Position numbers and translations under genes: made by a program. Below are positions 37,095-45,554 of a stretch of 64,000 nucleotides of DNA, piece after piece. Each line of letters opens with the position of its first letter. Within the stretch, counting starts at the first letter, position 1. The stretch is from Euzebya rosea (lineage in GTDB: Bacteria > Actinomycetota > Nitriliruptoria > Euzebyales > Euzebyaceae): assembly GCF_003073135.1 (NCBI RefSeq), contig NZ_PGDQ01000004.1, forward strand, positions 298,363 through 362,362, in the 5' to 3' direction. The notes beneath the pieces are model-generated. The model had not been told where the DNA came from. It saw nothing but the letters and a program-made list of their open reading frames with translations, and searched no databases.

Positions 37095-37527
37095 TGCCGT
37101 AGCAGATGACCTCCGACGCACCCAGCGTGATCGTGCTGGTCTCGAACCGGACGTTGACGACCATGCTCGCCCCAGCCGCGATCGCCTCCTCGACCATCCG
37201 GAGCCGCGCCTCACGACGTCCGCGGTCCAGGACGGGGGACAGGGCACGGACCTCACCGCCGACGAGGCTGCGCAGGGATGCGGCCAGCCGCTTGTAGTAG
37301 TCGGTGGCGATCACGACGCTGCCGGTGACGAACATCGCCCCGGACTGGACGGTCGTGCCGACGGGCGGCCGGCTCAGGTCGGTGACCGGCACGTGTGCGG
37401 TTCGCTGCTCGCGTTCGGTGAGGTCGGCGAGGTGGGCCCGTTCCCGTTGCTGGCCGACGAGGCCGCCGATGACGAGCAGGGCGATGGGGACCCCCAGCTG
37501 GAGGAGGGGGATGAAGAACGCCTCCAC
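37075..37527 (-). CDS. YbjQ/UPF0145-like protein with N-terminal membrane segment
   Basis: 150 residues. One hydrophobic N-terminal helix (LQLGVPIALLVIGGLVG), a charged linker, then the YbjQ-type fold: GSVVIATDYYKRLAASLRSL, LVGGEVRALSPVLDRGRREA, and EEAIAAGASMVVNVRFETST. The role of this family is unknown, although it is sometimes labelled heavy-metal-binding. It follows a soluble paralogue at a 2-bp distance. Confidence 0.72.
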   Translation of the reverse strand: MEAFFIPLLQLGVPIALLVIGGLVGQQRERAHLADLTEREQRTAHVPVTDLSRPPVGTTVQSGAMFVTGSVVIATDYYKRLAASLRSLVGGEVRALSPVLDRGRREARLRMVEEAIAAGASMVVNVRFETSTITLGASEVICYGTAIRTS

Positions 37528-37529
37528 GG

Positions 37530-37883
37530 CTACATGCCCGGCGCGGTGTGGGCGCCGCTCGGCTGGATCGTGACGGCGGTGCCGTAGGCGTACAGCTCCG
37601 CAGCGCCACCGGCGACCTGGCTGGTGGTGAACCGCACGTTGACGATGGCGTTGGCCTGCAGCTGTTGCGCCTGCACGATCATGCGCTGGACGGCCTCGTT
37701 GCGGGCCTCGACCATCAGCTCGGTGTAGGCCGTCAGCTCACCGCCGACGATGTTCTTCAAGCCGGCGCCGATGTCACGGCCGATGTTCTTGGCGCGGATG
37801 GTGTTGCCCTGGACGAGGCCGCGCAGCCCCACGATGTCGTATCCGGGCACGGTTTCGGTGTTGACGAGGATCACGGCCCGCAT
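37530..37883 (-). CDS. YbjQ/UPF0145 family protein
   Basis: 117 residues, the whole protein being one YbjQ fold: TETVPGYDIVGLRGLVQGNT, NIGRDIGAGLKNIVGGELTA, and NAIVNVRFTTSQV near the end. These proteins form pentamers; function unknown. The ATG at 37883 places the first strand correctly; the frame extends 10 codons further upstream. Confidence 0.82.
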   Translation of the reverse strand: MRAVILVNTETVPGYDIVGLRGLVQGNTIRAKNIGRDIGAGLKNIVGGELTAYTELMVEARNEAVQRMIVQAQQLQANAIVNVRFTTSQVAGGAAELYAYGTAVTIQPSGAHTAPGM

Positions 37884-37921
37884 CCTTGCAGGTCGGCCCG
37901 CCGCAGACCGCACCCGGACGG

Positions 37922-38398
37922 TCAGCTGCGGTCGGCCGCGAGCTCCTCCACGAGGCCACGGGCCGCGTCGCGGACGATGTGCACGACCTCGGTGAAGCCC
38001 TCGTCGGGGCCGGCGTACGGGTCGGGGACGCCCAGGCCCGGACGGTCGGTCCAGTCACGGAACAGCCGGAGCTTCGCGCGGTCGGCGTCGTCCCGGGCCA
38101 GGACTCGCAGGTCCGCGAGGTTGGCGGTGTCCATCGCCACGATCAGGTCGAAGCGGTCGAAGTCCTCGACCGCGACCTGCCGCGCGGTTCCCCGGACGGT
38201 CAACCCCTCGCGGGCCGCAGCGGCGACCATGGGCGGGTTCGGTGGCTGGCCCACGTGGTAGGCAGCCGTCCCGGCCGAGTCGACCTCGACGGGTACGCCG
38301 GCTGCGGTGGCGGCTTCCTCCAGCGCCGCTTCAGCGGTGGGGGAGCGGCAGATGTTGCCGAGGCAGACCATGAGGACACGGGTCGGTCGTGGAGACAT
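37922..38398 (-). CDS. Low-molecular-weight protein-tyrosine phosphatase
   Basis: 158 residues. The P-loop VCLGNICRSPTAE (CX5RS) is near the N-terminus, and the general-acid motif DPYAGP is near the C-terminus. Both catalytic parts are intact. The ATG at 38398 puts the P-loop at residues 10-22, as usual. Substrates may include tyrosine kinases or arginine phosphate; not decidable here. Confidence 0.9.
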   Translation of the reverse strand: MSPRPTRVLMVCLGNICRSPTAEAALEEAATAAGVPVEVDSAGTAAYHVGQPPNPPMVAAAAREGLTVRGTARQVAVEDFDRFDLIVAMDTANLADLRVLARDDADRAKLRLFRDWTDRPGLGVPDPYAGPDEGFTEVVHIVRDAARGLVEELAADRS

Positions 38399-38502
38399 TG
38401 GGGGTGTGTAGCACCCGTGTCGGGTTCGGCGCCAGCGGACCGACCGTCGGGACAAATAGTACAAAACGGAATCAACTGCGTCCTGTCCGCGTTGGACCAC
38501 CA

Positions 38503-39579
38503 ATGACCCATGCAGCCCCCCTCCTCAAGCCCCTCTCCCTCGGCGCCATCAACGCGGCCAACCGTGTCGTCATGGCCCCCCTGACCCGCAACCGGGCCGG
38601 CGAGGGACGCGTCCCCACCGACCTCCACGTGGAGTACTACCGCCAGCGCGCCGGGTTCGGCGCCATCGTGACCGAGGCCACGGTCGTCAGCCCGCAGGGT
38701 GTCGGCTACATCGACACGCCCGGCCTGTACACCGACGAGCAGGTCAGCGCATGGCGTCGCGTGACCGATGCCGTGCACGACGCCGGCGGCACCATCATCG
38801 TGCAGCTGTGGCACGTCGGCCGGGTCTCCCACACCGACTTCCACGACGGGCGCGCCCCGGTGGCGCCGACGGGCGCCAACGCCGAGGCCATGACGTTCAC
38901 CACCGACGGGTTCGTGCCCACCTCCGACCCCCGGGCGCTGCGGACCGACGAGATCGCGGGGATCGTCGACGACTTCGCGGCCGCCGCCCGACGGGCCGAC
39001 GAGGCGGGCTTCGACGGCGTCGAGATCCACGGGGCCAACGGCTACCTCATCGAGCAGTTCCTCGCCTCCGGCGTGAACGACCGCACCGACCGCTACGGCG
39101 GCGGGTCGATCACCGACCGGGCGCGGTTCGCGCTGCAGGTCGTCGACGCGGTCAGCGAGGTCGTGGGCACGTCACGGACCGGCATCCGCCTGAGCCTCGG
39201 CAACGGGACCAGCAACGCCGTCGAGCCCGACCCCGCGCCGACCCTGTCCTACCTCGGTGGGCAGCTGGCCGAGCGGGGCATCGCCTTCGTGCACGTCGTG
39301 GAGGGGCTGCCCGACCACGTCCAGGTGGCGGCGCTCCGTGACGGTGGCTGGGACGGCCCGGTCGTCCTCAACGGTGGCTACGACCTCGAGCGAGGGGTGG
39401 CCACGGTCGAGGCCGGGACCGCCGACGCCATCGCCTACGGCCGCCTGGCGATCGCCAACCCCGACCTCCCCACCCGCTTCGAGCGCGGGGCCGAGCTCAA
39501 CGCGCCCGACAGCGACACCTTCTACGGCGGTGGCGCCGAGGGCTACACCGACTACCCGTTCCTGGACGCCGCCGAGTAG
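38503..39579 (+). CDS. Old-yellow-enzyme family NADH:flavin oxidoreductase
   Basis: 358 residues, FMN-binding TIM barrel. Markers: NRVVMAPLTRNRA at the N-terminus, IIVQLWHVGRVSH, the catalytic pair in VEIHGANGYLIEQFLA (the His/Asn motif), and NDRTDRYGGGSITDRARFAL. Reduces activated C=C bonds; close to the NemA/xenobiotic reductase group, given the length and motifs. Followed by a terminator shared with the convergent acyl-CoA dehydrogenase gene. Confidence 0.9.
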   Translation: MTHAAPLLKPLSLGAINAANRVVMAPLTRNRAGEGRVPTDLHVEYYRQRAGFGAIVTEATVVSPQGVGYIDTPGLYTDEQVSAWRRVTDAVHDAGGTIIVQLWHVGRVSHTDFHDGRAPVAPTGANAEAMTFTTDGFVPTSDPRALRTDEIAGIVDDFAAAARRADEAGFDGVEIHGANGYLIEQFLASGVNDRTDRYGGGSITDRARFALQVVDAVSEVVGTSRTGIRLSLGNGTSNAVEPDPAPTLSYLGGQLAERGIAFVHVVEGLPDHVQVAALRDGGWDGPVVLNGGYDLERGVATVEAGTADAIAYGRLAIANPDLPTRFERGAELNAPDSDTFYGGGAEGYTDYPFLDAAE

Positions 39580-39600
39580 GCGAGGTCCCCCCGAACGGCA

Positions 39601-39629
39601 CGAACCCCCCGGCATCACCGGGGGGTTCG
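39601..39629. terminator. Bidirectional hairpin between convergent genes
   Basis: Perfect 12-bp stem CGAACCCCCCGG/CCGGGGGGTTCG with a 5-base loop, between the old-yellow-enzyme stop and the acyl-CoA dehydrogenase stop. Confidence 0.7.
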
Positions 39630-39654
39630 TCGTGTGGTCGTTCCCGGCGTCGCG

Positions 39655-41445
39655 TCAGACCGACTGCAGCCGCGTGTCGTCGATGGCGAACAGGTCCTCG
39701 GCACCGAACGTGACCGCGTCCACCAGGCCGGGGACGGTGGAGAGGATGTTGCCGGCGAAGAAGCGAGCGGTCGACAGCTTGTCGGCCAGGAACTGGTCGT
39801 CGTCGCCACCGTCGATGGCGGCCTTGGCGGCCACCGCCCCCTTGGCCAGCAGGCTGCCGGCCATCATCGTGGCGAACATCCGCAGGAACGGGGTCGCGCC
39901 TCCGAAGCTGGCGTTGAAGTCCGTCCGATTGGTCATCAGCCACGTCATCGCCGTCTCCACGGCGTCGACGGCACCCTCGAGGTGCTGGCGGAACGACCCG
40001 AACGCCGGATCGTCCAGCGTGGCGGCCTGCTCACGGATCTCGGCGAGCACACCCTTCACGAACGCGCCGCCGTCCATGCCGAGCTTGCGGCCCAGCAGGT
40101 CCATGGCCTGGATGCCGTTGGTGCCCTCGTAGATCGGCGCGATGCGGGCGTCGCGGAAGTGCTGGGCGACGCCCGTCTCCTCGACGTACCCCATGCCGCC
40201 GTAGACCTGGATGGCGATGGAGGTCAGCTCGACGCCCAGGTCGGTGCCCCACGCCTTGGTCAGCGGGGTCAGCAGGTCCGCCATCATCCGCTCGCGGTTG
40301 CGGACGCCCTCGTCCGGGTGGTGGTGGGCCATGTCCAGCGCCGCGGCGTTGCGGTAGGTCAGGGCCCGGATCGCCTCGATCTGGGACTTCATCGTCAGCA
40401 GCATCCGGCGGACGTCGGGGTGCTTGACGATCAGCGACTGGCCACCCTCCAGCTCCTCGTCACCGGGGGCCTTGCCCTGGCGGCGCTCAAGGGAGTACTG
40501 GACGGCTTGCTGGTAGGCGCGGTCGGCGATCGAAAGGCCCTGGGCGCCGACACCCAGGCGGGCGTCGTTCATCATCGTGAACATCTGGCGCATGCCCTGG
40601 TTGGGCTCGCCGACCATGTAGCCGATGGCCTTGTCGTACTCCATCACGCAGGTGGGGGAGGCGTGGATGCCCAGCTTGTGCTCGGTGGACACGACCTCGA
40701 CGGCGTTGCGCTCGCCGATGGACCCGTCGTCGTTGACCAGGTACTTGGGGACGAGGAACAGCGAGATGCCCTTGGTGCCGACCGGCGCATCGGGCAGGCG
40801 GGCGAGGACCAGGTGGCAGATGTTCTCCGTCAGGTCGTGGTCCCCCCAGGTGATCCAGATCTTGGTGCCGGTGATCCGGTAGGTGCCGTCCTCCGCCGGC
40901 TCGGCCTTGGTGGTCAGCGCGCCGACGTCGGATCCCGCCTGCGGTTCCGACAGGTTCATCGTGCCGGTCCACTCACCGGTGACCATCTTCGGCAGGAACG
41001 TCTGCTGCAGGTAGTCGTTGCCGTGCGCCAGCAGGTCCACGACCGCGCCGGTCGTGAGCATCGGGCACAGCGAGAACGCCATGTTCGCGGCCGTGATCAT
41101 CTCCTTGATCGCGGTGGCGACGGCCAGCGGGAAGTTGCCGCCGCCGAACTCCTCGGGGAACTGGATGGCCCCCCAGCCGGCGTCGACGTACTGGGAGTAG
41201 GCGCTGTGGAAGGACTCCGGGGCGGTGACGCCCTCGCCCTCGGCGCGGATGACCGATCCCTGCTGGTCGCCGTCGACGTTGGTGGGGGCGATGACCTCGG
41301 TGCAGAACCGGCCGCACTCGCGCAGGAGCCCCTCGACGAGCTCCTCGTCGGCGTGGGCGAAGGCGTCGATCGACTGCAGGGTGTCCAGCTCGGCGACGTT
41401 CTTCAGGACGAACATCATGTCTCGAACAGGGGCGCGGTAGGTCAT
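39655..41445 (-). CDS. Acyl-CoA dehydrogenase, long form
   Basis: 596 residues. Contains LSEPQAGSDVGALTTKA (FAD/substrate loop), KIWITWGDHD, and the catalytic Glu in IAPIYEGTNGIQAMDLLGRK. The ~180-residue C-terminal extension is typical of the 600-residue actinobacterial and proteobacterial acyl-CoA dehydrogenases. It acts in fatty acid beta-oxidation, giving electrons to ETF. The ATG at 41445 (MTYRAPVRDM) starts the conserved sequence. Confidence 0.9.
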   Translation of the reverse strand: MTYRAPVRDMMFVLKNVAELDTLQSIDAFAHADEELVEGLLRECGRFCTEVIAPTNVDGDQQGSVIRAEGEGVTAPESFHSAYSQYVDAGWGAIQFPEEFGGGNFPLAVATAIKEMITAANMAFSLCPMLTTGAVVDLLAHGNDYLQQTFLPKMVTGEWTGTMNLSEPQAGSDVGALTTKAEPAEDGTYRITGTKIWITWGDHDLTENICHLVLARLPDAPVGTKGISLFLVPKYLVNDDGSIGERNAVEVVSTEHKLGIHASPTCVMEYDKAIGYMVGEPNQGMRQMFTMMNDARLGVGAQGLSIADRAYQQAVQYSLERRQGKAPGDEELEGGQSLIVKHPDVRRMLLTMKSQIEAIRALTYRNAAALDMAHHHPDEGVRNRERMMADLLTPLTKAWGTDLGVELTSIAIQVYGGMGYVEETGVAQHFRDARIAPIYEGTNGIQAMDLLGRKLGMDGGAFVKGVLAEIREQAATLDDPAFGSFRQHLEGAVDAVETAMTWLMTNRTDFNASFGGATPFLRMFATMMAGSLLAKGAVAAKAAIDGGDDDQFLADKLSTARFFAGNILSTVPGLVDAVTFGAEDLFAIDDTRLQSV

Positions 41446-41564
41446 GCGGTACCAGCTCTCTCGGGTCGTTACCGGTCGGTAGGCGAGGGTACCCAAGGGA
41501 ACACTGTCCGGCCCATTCCGAAGGGGTTTCCGGGGGTCCCCGCCCGGATAGCATTGCGCCGAAC

Positions 41565-42647
41565 ATGATCATCACCCTTGCCACTGAAGCCGCGTCCGCC
41601 ACGCAGCGCTTCGCCGACTTCGACGTGCCCCCCTTCGCGTGGTGGGGCCTCCTCATCGGCATCGTCTTCCTGCTGCTGCTCGACCTGCTGCTCGTGCACC
41701 GCAAGCCGCACGAGATCAGCTTCCGCGAGGCCATCATCGAGTCGGCCGTCTGGATCACCCTCGGCCTGGCGTTCGGCCTCGTGATCCTCTTCTGGCAGGG
41801 CGGACAGGCGGCAGGTGAGTACTACGCCGGCTACCTGATCGAGAAGAGCCTGTCGATCGACAACGTCTTCGTCTGGGCGGTGATCCTCAGCTACTTCTCC
41901 GTCCCGAAGATGTACCAGTTCCGTGTGCTGTTCTGGGGTGTCTTCGGCGCCCTCGTGCTGCGCGCCCTCTTCATCTTCGCCGGCGTGGCCTTGATCGAGC
42001 GCTTCGACTGGGTGCTCTACGTTTTCGGTGCGTTCCTGCTGTACTCGGCCTGGAAGCTGGCAGCCCACCGCGACGCCGAGATCCACCCCGAGGAGAACCC
42101 GGTCCTGAAGCTGGTCCGTCGCGTCGTCCCCTCGACGAACGACTACCACGGCCAGGCCATGTTCATCCGCGAGAAGGGCAAGCTGCTCGCGACGCCGCTG
42201 TTCGCCGTGCTCGTCCTGATCGAGGCGACCGACGTCGTGTTCGCCGTCGACTCGGTTCCGGCGATCCTCGCGGTGTCCCGTGAGCCGTTCCTCGTCTTCG
42301 CCTCCAACGCCTTCGCGATCATGGGGCTGCGGGCCCTGTACTTCGCGCTGGCCGGCATGAAGGACCGGTTCCGCTACCTGGACCTCGGGCTTGCCGCCAT
42401 CCTTGCCTTCGTCGGCGTGAAGATGCTGATCGCCGACGTCTACCACATGCCGATCCCGCTCAGCCTCGGCGTGATCTTCGGTGTGCTGACCATCGCCATC
42501 TGGACGTCGCTGGCCGCCGACAAGCGCGACACCCCCACCGCGGACCCGGCCGGTCGGCCGGTCGACCCGGTGTCGGAGGAGCCCGCCTCGCTCGAGGCCC
42601 CGCCGGTCGAGGAGCAGGCCCCGGAGCCCGAGCACCCCCGCGGCTGA
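41565..42647 (+). CDS. TerC/Alx family integral membrane protein
   Basis: 360 residues with about nine hydrophobic segments. The TerC signatures EKSLSIDNVFVWAVIL and EATDVVFAVDSVPAILAV are present, with the conserved acidic residues that likely bind metal. Family members export manganese or load metal onto secreted proteins. Acidic, Pro-rich C-terminal tail. I looked for a yybP-ykoY riboswitch upstream (41446-41564) and saw none. Confidence 0.88.
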   Translation: MIITLATEAASATQRFADFDVPPFAWWGLLIGIVFLLLLDLLLVHRKPHEISFREAIIESAVWITLGLAFGLVILFWQGGQAAGEYYAGYLIEKSLSIDNVFVWAVILSYFSVPKMYQFRVLFWGVFGALVLRALFIFAGVALIERFDWVLYVFGAFLLYSAWKLAAHRDAEIHPEENPVLKLVRRVVPSTNDYHGQAMFIREKGKLLATPLFAVLVLIEATDVVFAVDSVPAILAVSREPFLVFASNAFAIMGLRALYFALAGMKDRFRYLDLGLAAILAFVGVKMLIADVYHMPIPLSLGVIFGVLTIAIWTSLAADKRDTPTADPAGRPVDPVSEEPASLEAPPVEEQAPEPEHPRG

Positions 42648-42653
42648 ACCCGG

Positions 42654-42679
42654 CGTCGGGAGGGTCAGTCCTCCCGACG
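42654..42679. terminator. Bidirectional terminator with a stop codon in its loop
   Basis: Perfect 10-bp arms CGTCGGGAGG and CCTCCCGACG around the loop GTCAGT. The loop contains the ybaK stop codon (42665-42667, minus strand). It sits 7 bases after the TerC stop. Confidence 0.65.
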
Positions 42680-43153
42680 GATCCGCGCGACCGTGGCCTT
42701 GGTCACCTCGACCAGGGCCGCGGGCGCCAGCTCCAGCTCCAGGCCGCGTCGGCCACCGGAGACGAAGACCCGCTCGTGGTCCATCGCGGAGTCGTCGAGG
42801 ACGGTGTCCAGGCGCTTGCGCTGGCCGATGGGGCTGATCCCACCGACCACCATGCCGGTCGAGCGTTCGGCGTCGGCCGGCTTGGCGACAGCGACCTTCT
42901 TGACCCCCAGCGCCTTGGCGACGGCCTTCAGGTCCACCGTCGTGGTGACGGGCACGATGGCCACGGCCAGCCGGTCGTGCTGCACGAGGATGGTCTTGAA
43001 GATGCGCTCGGCAGCGACGTCCATGGCCGCTGCCGCGGCGAGGCCGTAGCCCCGGTCGTCGTCGGGCACACCCTCCTCACCCAGGTCGTGGACCTCGTGG
43101 TCCAGCTTCGCTCGGCGAAGGGCGATCACTGCGGGGGTTTCCTTGCCGCTCAT
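42665..43153 (-). CDS. ybaK: Cys-tRNA(Pro)/Cys-tRNA(Cys) deacylase, YbaK family
   Basis: 162 residues, YbaK/ProX fold that hydrolyses mischarged aminoacyl-tRNA. Signatures: RIFKTILVQHDRLAVAIVPV with the conserved Lys, KKVAVAKPADAERSTGMVVG, and GGISPIGQRKRLDTVLDDSA. Full length. Confidence 0.9.
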   Translation of the reverse strand: MSGKETPAVIALRRAKLDHEVHDLGEEGVPDDDRGYGLAAAAAMDVAAERIFKTILVQHDRLAVAIVPVTTTVDLKAVAKALGVKKVAVAKPADAERSTGMVVGGISPIGQRKRLDTVLDDSAMDHERVFVSGGRRGLELELAPAALVEVTKATVARIRRED

Positions 43154-43199
43154 GCCGCGAGGCTATCCCCGACGGGCCCCGTGGTCGCAGTCGGCTCGG

Positions 43200-44108
43200 T
43201 CACCCGCCACCGAGCCCGCCGGCGTCGCCGAACGGGTCGTCGCGCTCCCGCACGGCCTGCCGGAAGCCGGCCTCGGCTGCACGCTGCTGGAAGGCGTACC
43301 CCTCGGGCGTGTGGCGCGTGATCCCATCGAAGACCGTGCCGAGCACCTGGGTGGCGTGCAGCCCCTGCTCCTGGACCTGGGTGTTGACCAGCAGCTTCAT
43401 CATCGCGAGCTGGTTCAGCGGCATGCGGGTGATCCGCTCGGCCAGGGCGTCGGTGCGCTCGACCAGCCGGTCGGCCGGCGGGGCCTCGATGGCGAGTCCC
43501 CACTCGAGGGCCTCGGTGCCGGACAGCGAGTCGCCGGTGAACAGCAGCCGCTTTGCCCGCTGCGGCCCCAGCCGGTGGGTCCACATCGACGTGGTGGGCG
43601 AACCCCAGACCCGGGCCGGCGGGTAGCCGATCCTGGCGTCATCGGCGATCACGAGCAGGTCGCTGCACAGGGCGAGGTCGGTCCCGCCGGCGACGCAGAA
43701 GCCGTGGACGCTGCAGATGACCGGGGTGGCCGCGTGGAACAGCGTCATGAACGCCTTCACGTTCCGGCTCATCATCGCGTAGTCCACCATCGGGTCCCAC
43801 GTACGGGACGGATCGTGGTTGGCGGCCATCACCGCCGGGTCCAGCGGCGACCCCTCGACCGCGTCGCTGGGACCCAGCGACCCCTGACCCTCGGCCGACT
43901 CGACCAGGTCGTAGCCGCCGCAGAACCCCTTGCCGTTGCCGGACAGCACGATCACGTGGACGTCGGGGTCCAGATCGGCCCGTTCCACGGCAGCGGCGAG
44001 CTCGGCGATCAGGGTGCTGGTCAGGCCGTTGCCGCGGTCGGGACGGTCCAGGGTGATGCGGGCGATGCGGTCAGCGGTGGAGTACGTCAGCTGGGTGGGT
44101 GGCCACAT
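43200..44108 (-). CDS. Crotonase-family enoyl-CoA hydratase/isomerase
   Basis: 302 residues. Oxyanion-hole segments SGNGKGFCGGYDLVES and VICSVHGFCVAGGTDLALCS, with a carboxylate near YPPARVWGSP. An Asp replaces the usual Glu in GGTDLAL. A longer insertion (PSDAVEGSPLDPAVMAANHD) is seen in the 300-residue crotonase group. The ATG at 44108 begins the homology. Substrate unknown. Confidence 0.82.
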   Translation of the reverse strand: MWPPTQLTYSTADRIARITLDRPDRGNGLTSTLIAELAAAVERADLDPDVHVIVLSGNGKGFCGGYDLVESAEGQGSLGPSDAVEGSPLDPAVMAANHDPSRTWDPMVDYAMMSRNVKAFMTLFHAATPVICSVHGFCVAGGTDLALCSDLLVIADDARIGYPPARVWGSPTTSMWTHRLGPQRAKRLLFTGDSLSGTEALEWGLAIEAPPADRLVERTDALAERITRMPLNQLAMMKLLVNTQVQEQGLHATQVLGTVFDGITRHTPEGYAFQQRAAEAGFRQAVRERDDPFGDAGGLGGG

Positions 44109-44197
44109 GGCCGCAGCGTAGGGTCTCGGCTCGGTACCCTGCGTGGTTCGGCACCAACGCCGAACGAGACGACAGACCCGGAAGCAGAAGGACACCT

Positions 44198-44884
44198 GTG
44201 GCGCCGCACGACGACAGAACCGCTTGGCTGGTCAAGGCCGGGAAACGCGCCAAGCACGCCCGCGACTTCGTCATCAAGGACATGGTCTCCATCGGCAGCG
44301 AGTGGCCGGGCGTGGGCGACCTGTCGACGGCATCGGACGCCGAGGTGTTCCTCGCGATCGAGGCGGCCGGCCGCAAGAAGCCTGCCGACGACCTCGTCCA
44401 GCTGCGCATCCTGTCGACCCGGATGGCCACGGGGGACATCGTGGTCACCCCTGACGTCGCCAACGGGGACCTGCTGTTCGGCGCGGTCAGCGGCGAGTAC
44501 GAGTACTCGGCCCGCCCGGTCGTGGAGGACCACCACCACTCCCGCCCGGTCAGCTGGTTCGGTCGCCTGACCGTCGACCACCTCGAGCCGTTCCTCGCCA
44601 AGGCCGTCGACTGGCGCGGTGGGACGCTGCGTCGCCTGCCCGAGCAGACCCACTGGCTGCGCCTCGCCGGCGAGATCCGCGACGGCCTCGGCCGGCCCGC
44701 CAGCGACTTCCCCCGGATCGCCAAGGCTGCGCCCGCCAAGCGCAAGACCCCGTCGAGCACGCCGCGCATGGCCGCCAACCCGACCATGGTCGTCAACCCC
44801 GACCAGCTGTGCCCCTCCTGCGGCCTGCTCCGCGCCGCCAGCATGTTCCCCGACGGCTCCGAGTACTGCCGCGACTGCGATTAG
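44198..44884 (+). CDS. Unknown protein: PUA/EVE-like N-terminal region and C-terminal zinc ribbon
   Basis: 228 residues, GTG start after AGAAGGA. The middle part (GDIVVTPDVANGDLLFGAVS, then GEYEYSARPVVEDHHHSRPV, SWFGR) resembles the barrel of PUA/EVE-like domains found at the front of Mrr-type restriction enzymes, where G-Y-x-Y and H-x-RPV-W are conserved. A basic linker follows, and the end carries CPSC and CRDC, a four-Cys zinc ribbon. No nuclease motif. The relation to modified-base or RNA binding is inference. Confidence 0.5.
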   Translation: MAPHDDRTAWLVKAGKRAKHARDFVIKDMVSIGSEWPGVGDLSTASDAEVFLAIEAAGRKKPADDLVQLRILSTRMATGDIVVTPDVANGDLLFGAVSGEYEYSARPVVEDHHHSRPVSWFGRLTVDHLEPFLAKAVDWRGGTLRRLPEQTHWLRLAGEIRDGLGRPASDFPRIAKAAPAKRKTPSSTPRMAANPTMVVNPDQLCPSCGLLRAASMFPDGSEYCRDCD

Positions 44885-44886
44885 AT

Positions 44887-44944
44887 CGGTCCTCGGGCTC
44901 GGTGCTTGCTGGTCCTCGCTCCGCTCGGACGGTCCTCGGGCTCG
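44887..44944. repeat. 15-bp direct repeat, two copies
   Basis: CGGTCCTCGGGCTCG occurs at 44887-44901 and 44930-44944. The bases between and after it (CCTCGCTCCGCTCGGAC, ACCTCGCTTCGCATCGGG) are further variants of a TCGCT/CGCTC-rich theme. Confidence 0.7.
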
Positions 44945-45106
44945 TGACCGGCGAATCGCTCCCTCGATTCTCGGACCTCGCTTCGCATCGGGCACTGCGA
45001 GTCTCGCTCGCGTTTCGCCGGCGCCCTGCGGCGGTGGGTGGGAGCCCTGGTGGGGTCGGCACACGACGCGTTCCGGCCGTGGCGTGTGGTGTGTGCGTTC
45101 GGCTCC

Positions 45107-45495
45107 GTTGAGGGGTGGGCATCGCACCCAGCCTCTTGTGGCGTGTGCCTTGGGCATCCGTGTGCGGTGGGCATCGCACCCGGCGGCGGGCCCTGGGTGC
45201 GGTCGGTGTCGCTGAGGGGTGGGTATCGCACACGCACCCCGGGTTGAGGGGTGGGGGGGTCGCACACGCCCGCCCTGGTTGAGGGGTCAGGGGCCACGCA
45301 CGCGCCCCTGGTTGAGGGGTGAGGGGCCACATACGCACGCCCGGGTTGAGGGGTGGCCATCCCGCACACCCTCAGGCGGTGTGTGGCGTGGACGTCCCTG
45401 AGGGGTGGGCCTGGCACACGGTGGCCGAACCTGGGTGTGGTCGGCGCCGCTGGGGGGTGGGTATCGCACACGCACCCTAGGCTGAGGGGCCGCGG
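45107..45495. repeat. Degenerate repeat array in a gene-free region
   Basis: About ten copies of a unit close to TTGAGGGGTGGG-N-ATCGCACACGC start near 45108, 45164, 45212, 45244, 45279, 45312, 45346, 45398, 45450 and 45482. Spacing is 32-35 bases in the middle and 48-56 at the sides. All copies point the same way. I found no gene on either strand across 44885-45554; the open frames here are only Pro/His/Thr- or Gly-rich translations of the repeat. Confidence 0.75.
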
Positions 45496-45554
45496 CCGTG
45501 AACAGTCGGTGACGGGCGGGGGAGGGGGACCGGCGGTCGCCTAGATTGCCGGCC

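Noticed and set aside
41446-41564. yybP-ykoY manganese riboswitch before the TerC gene
   Set aside because: The expected conserved loops were not found in the 119-bp interval.
44793-45471. Pro/His/Thr-rich minus-strand frames over the repeat array
   Set aside because: They translate the repeat unit in several frames equally well; no start site or conserved domain.
45107-45495. CRISPR array
   Set aside because: Unit spacing varies from 32 to 56 bp, repeats are diverged, and spacers resemble the repeats; no cas genes.
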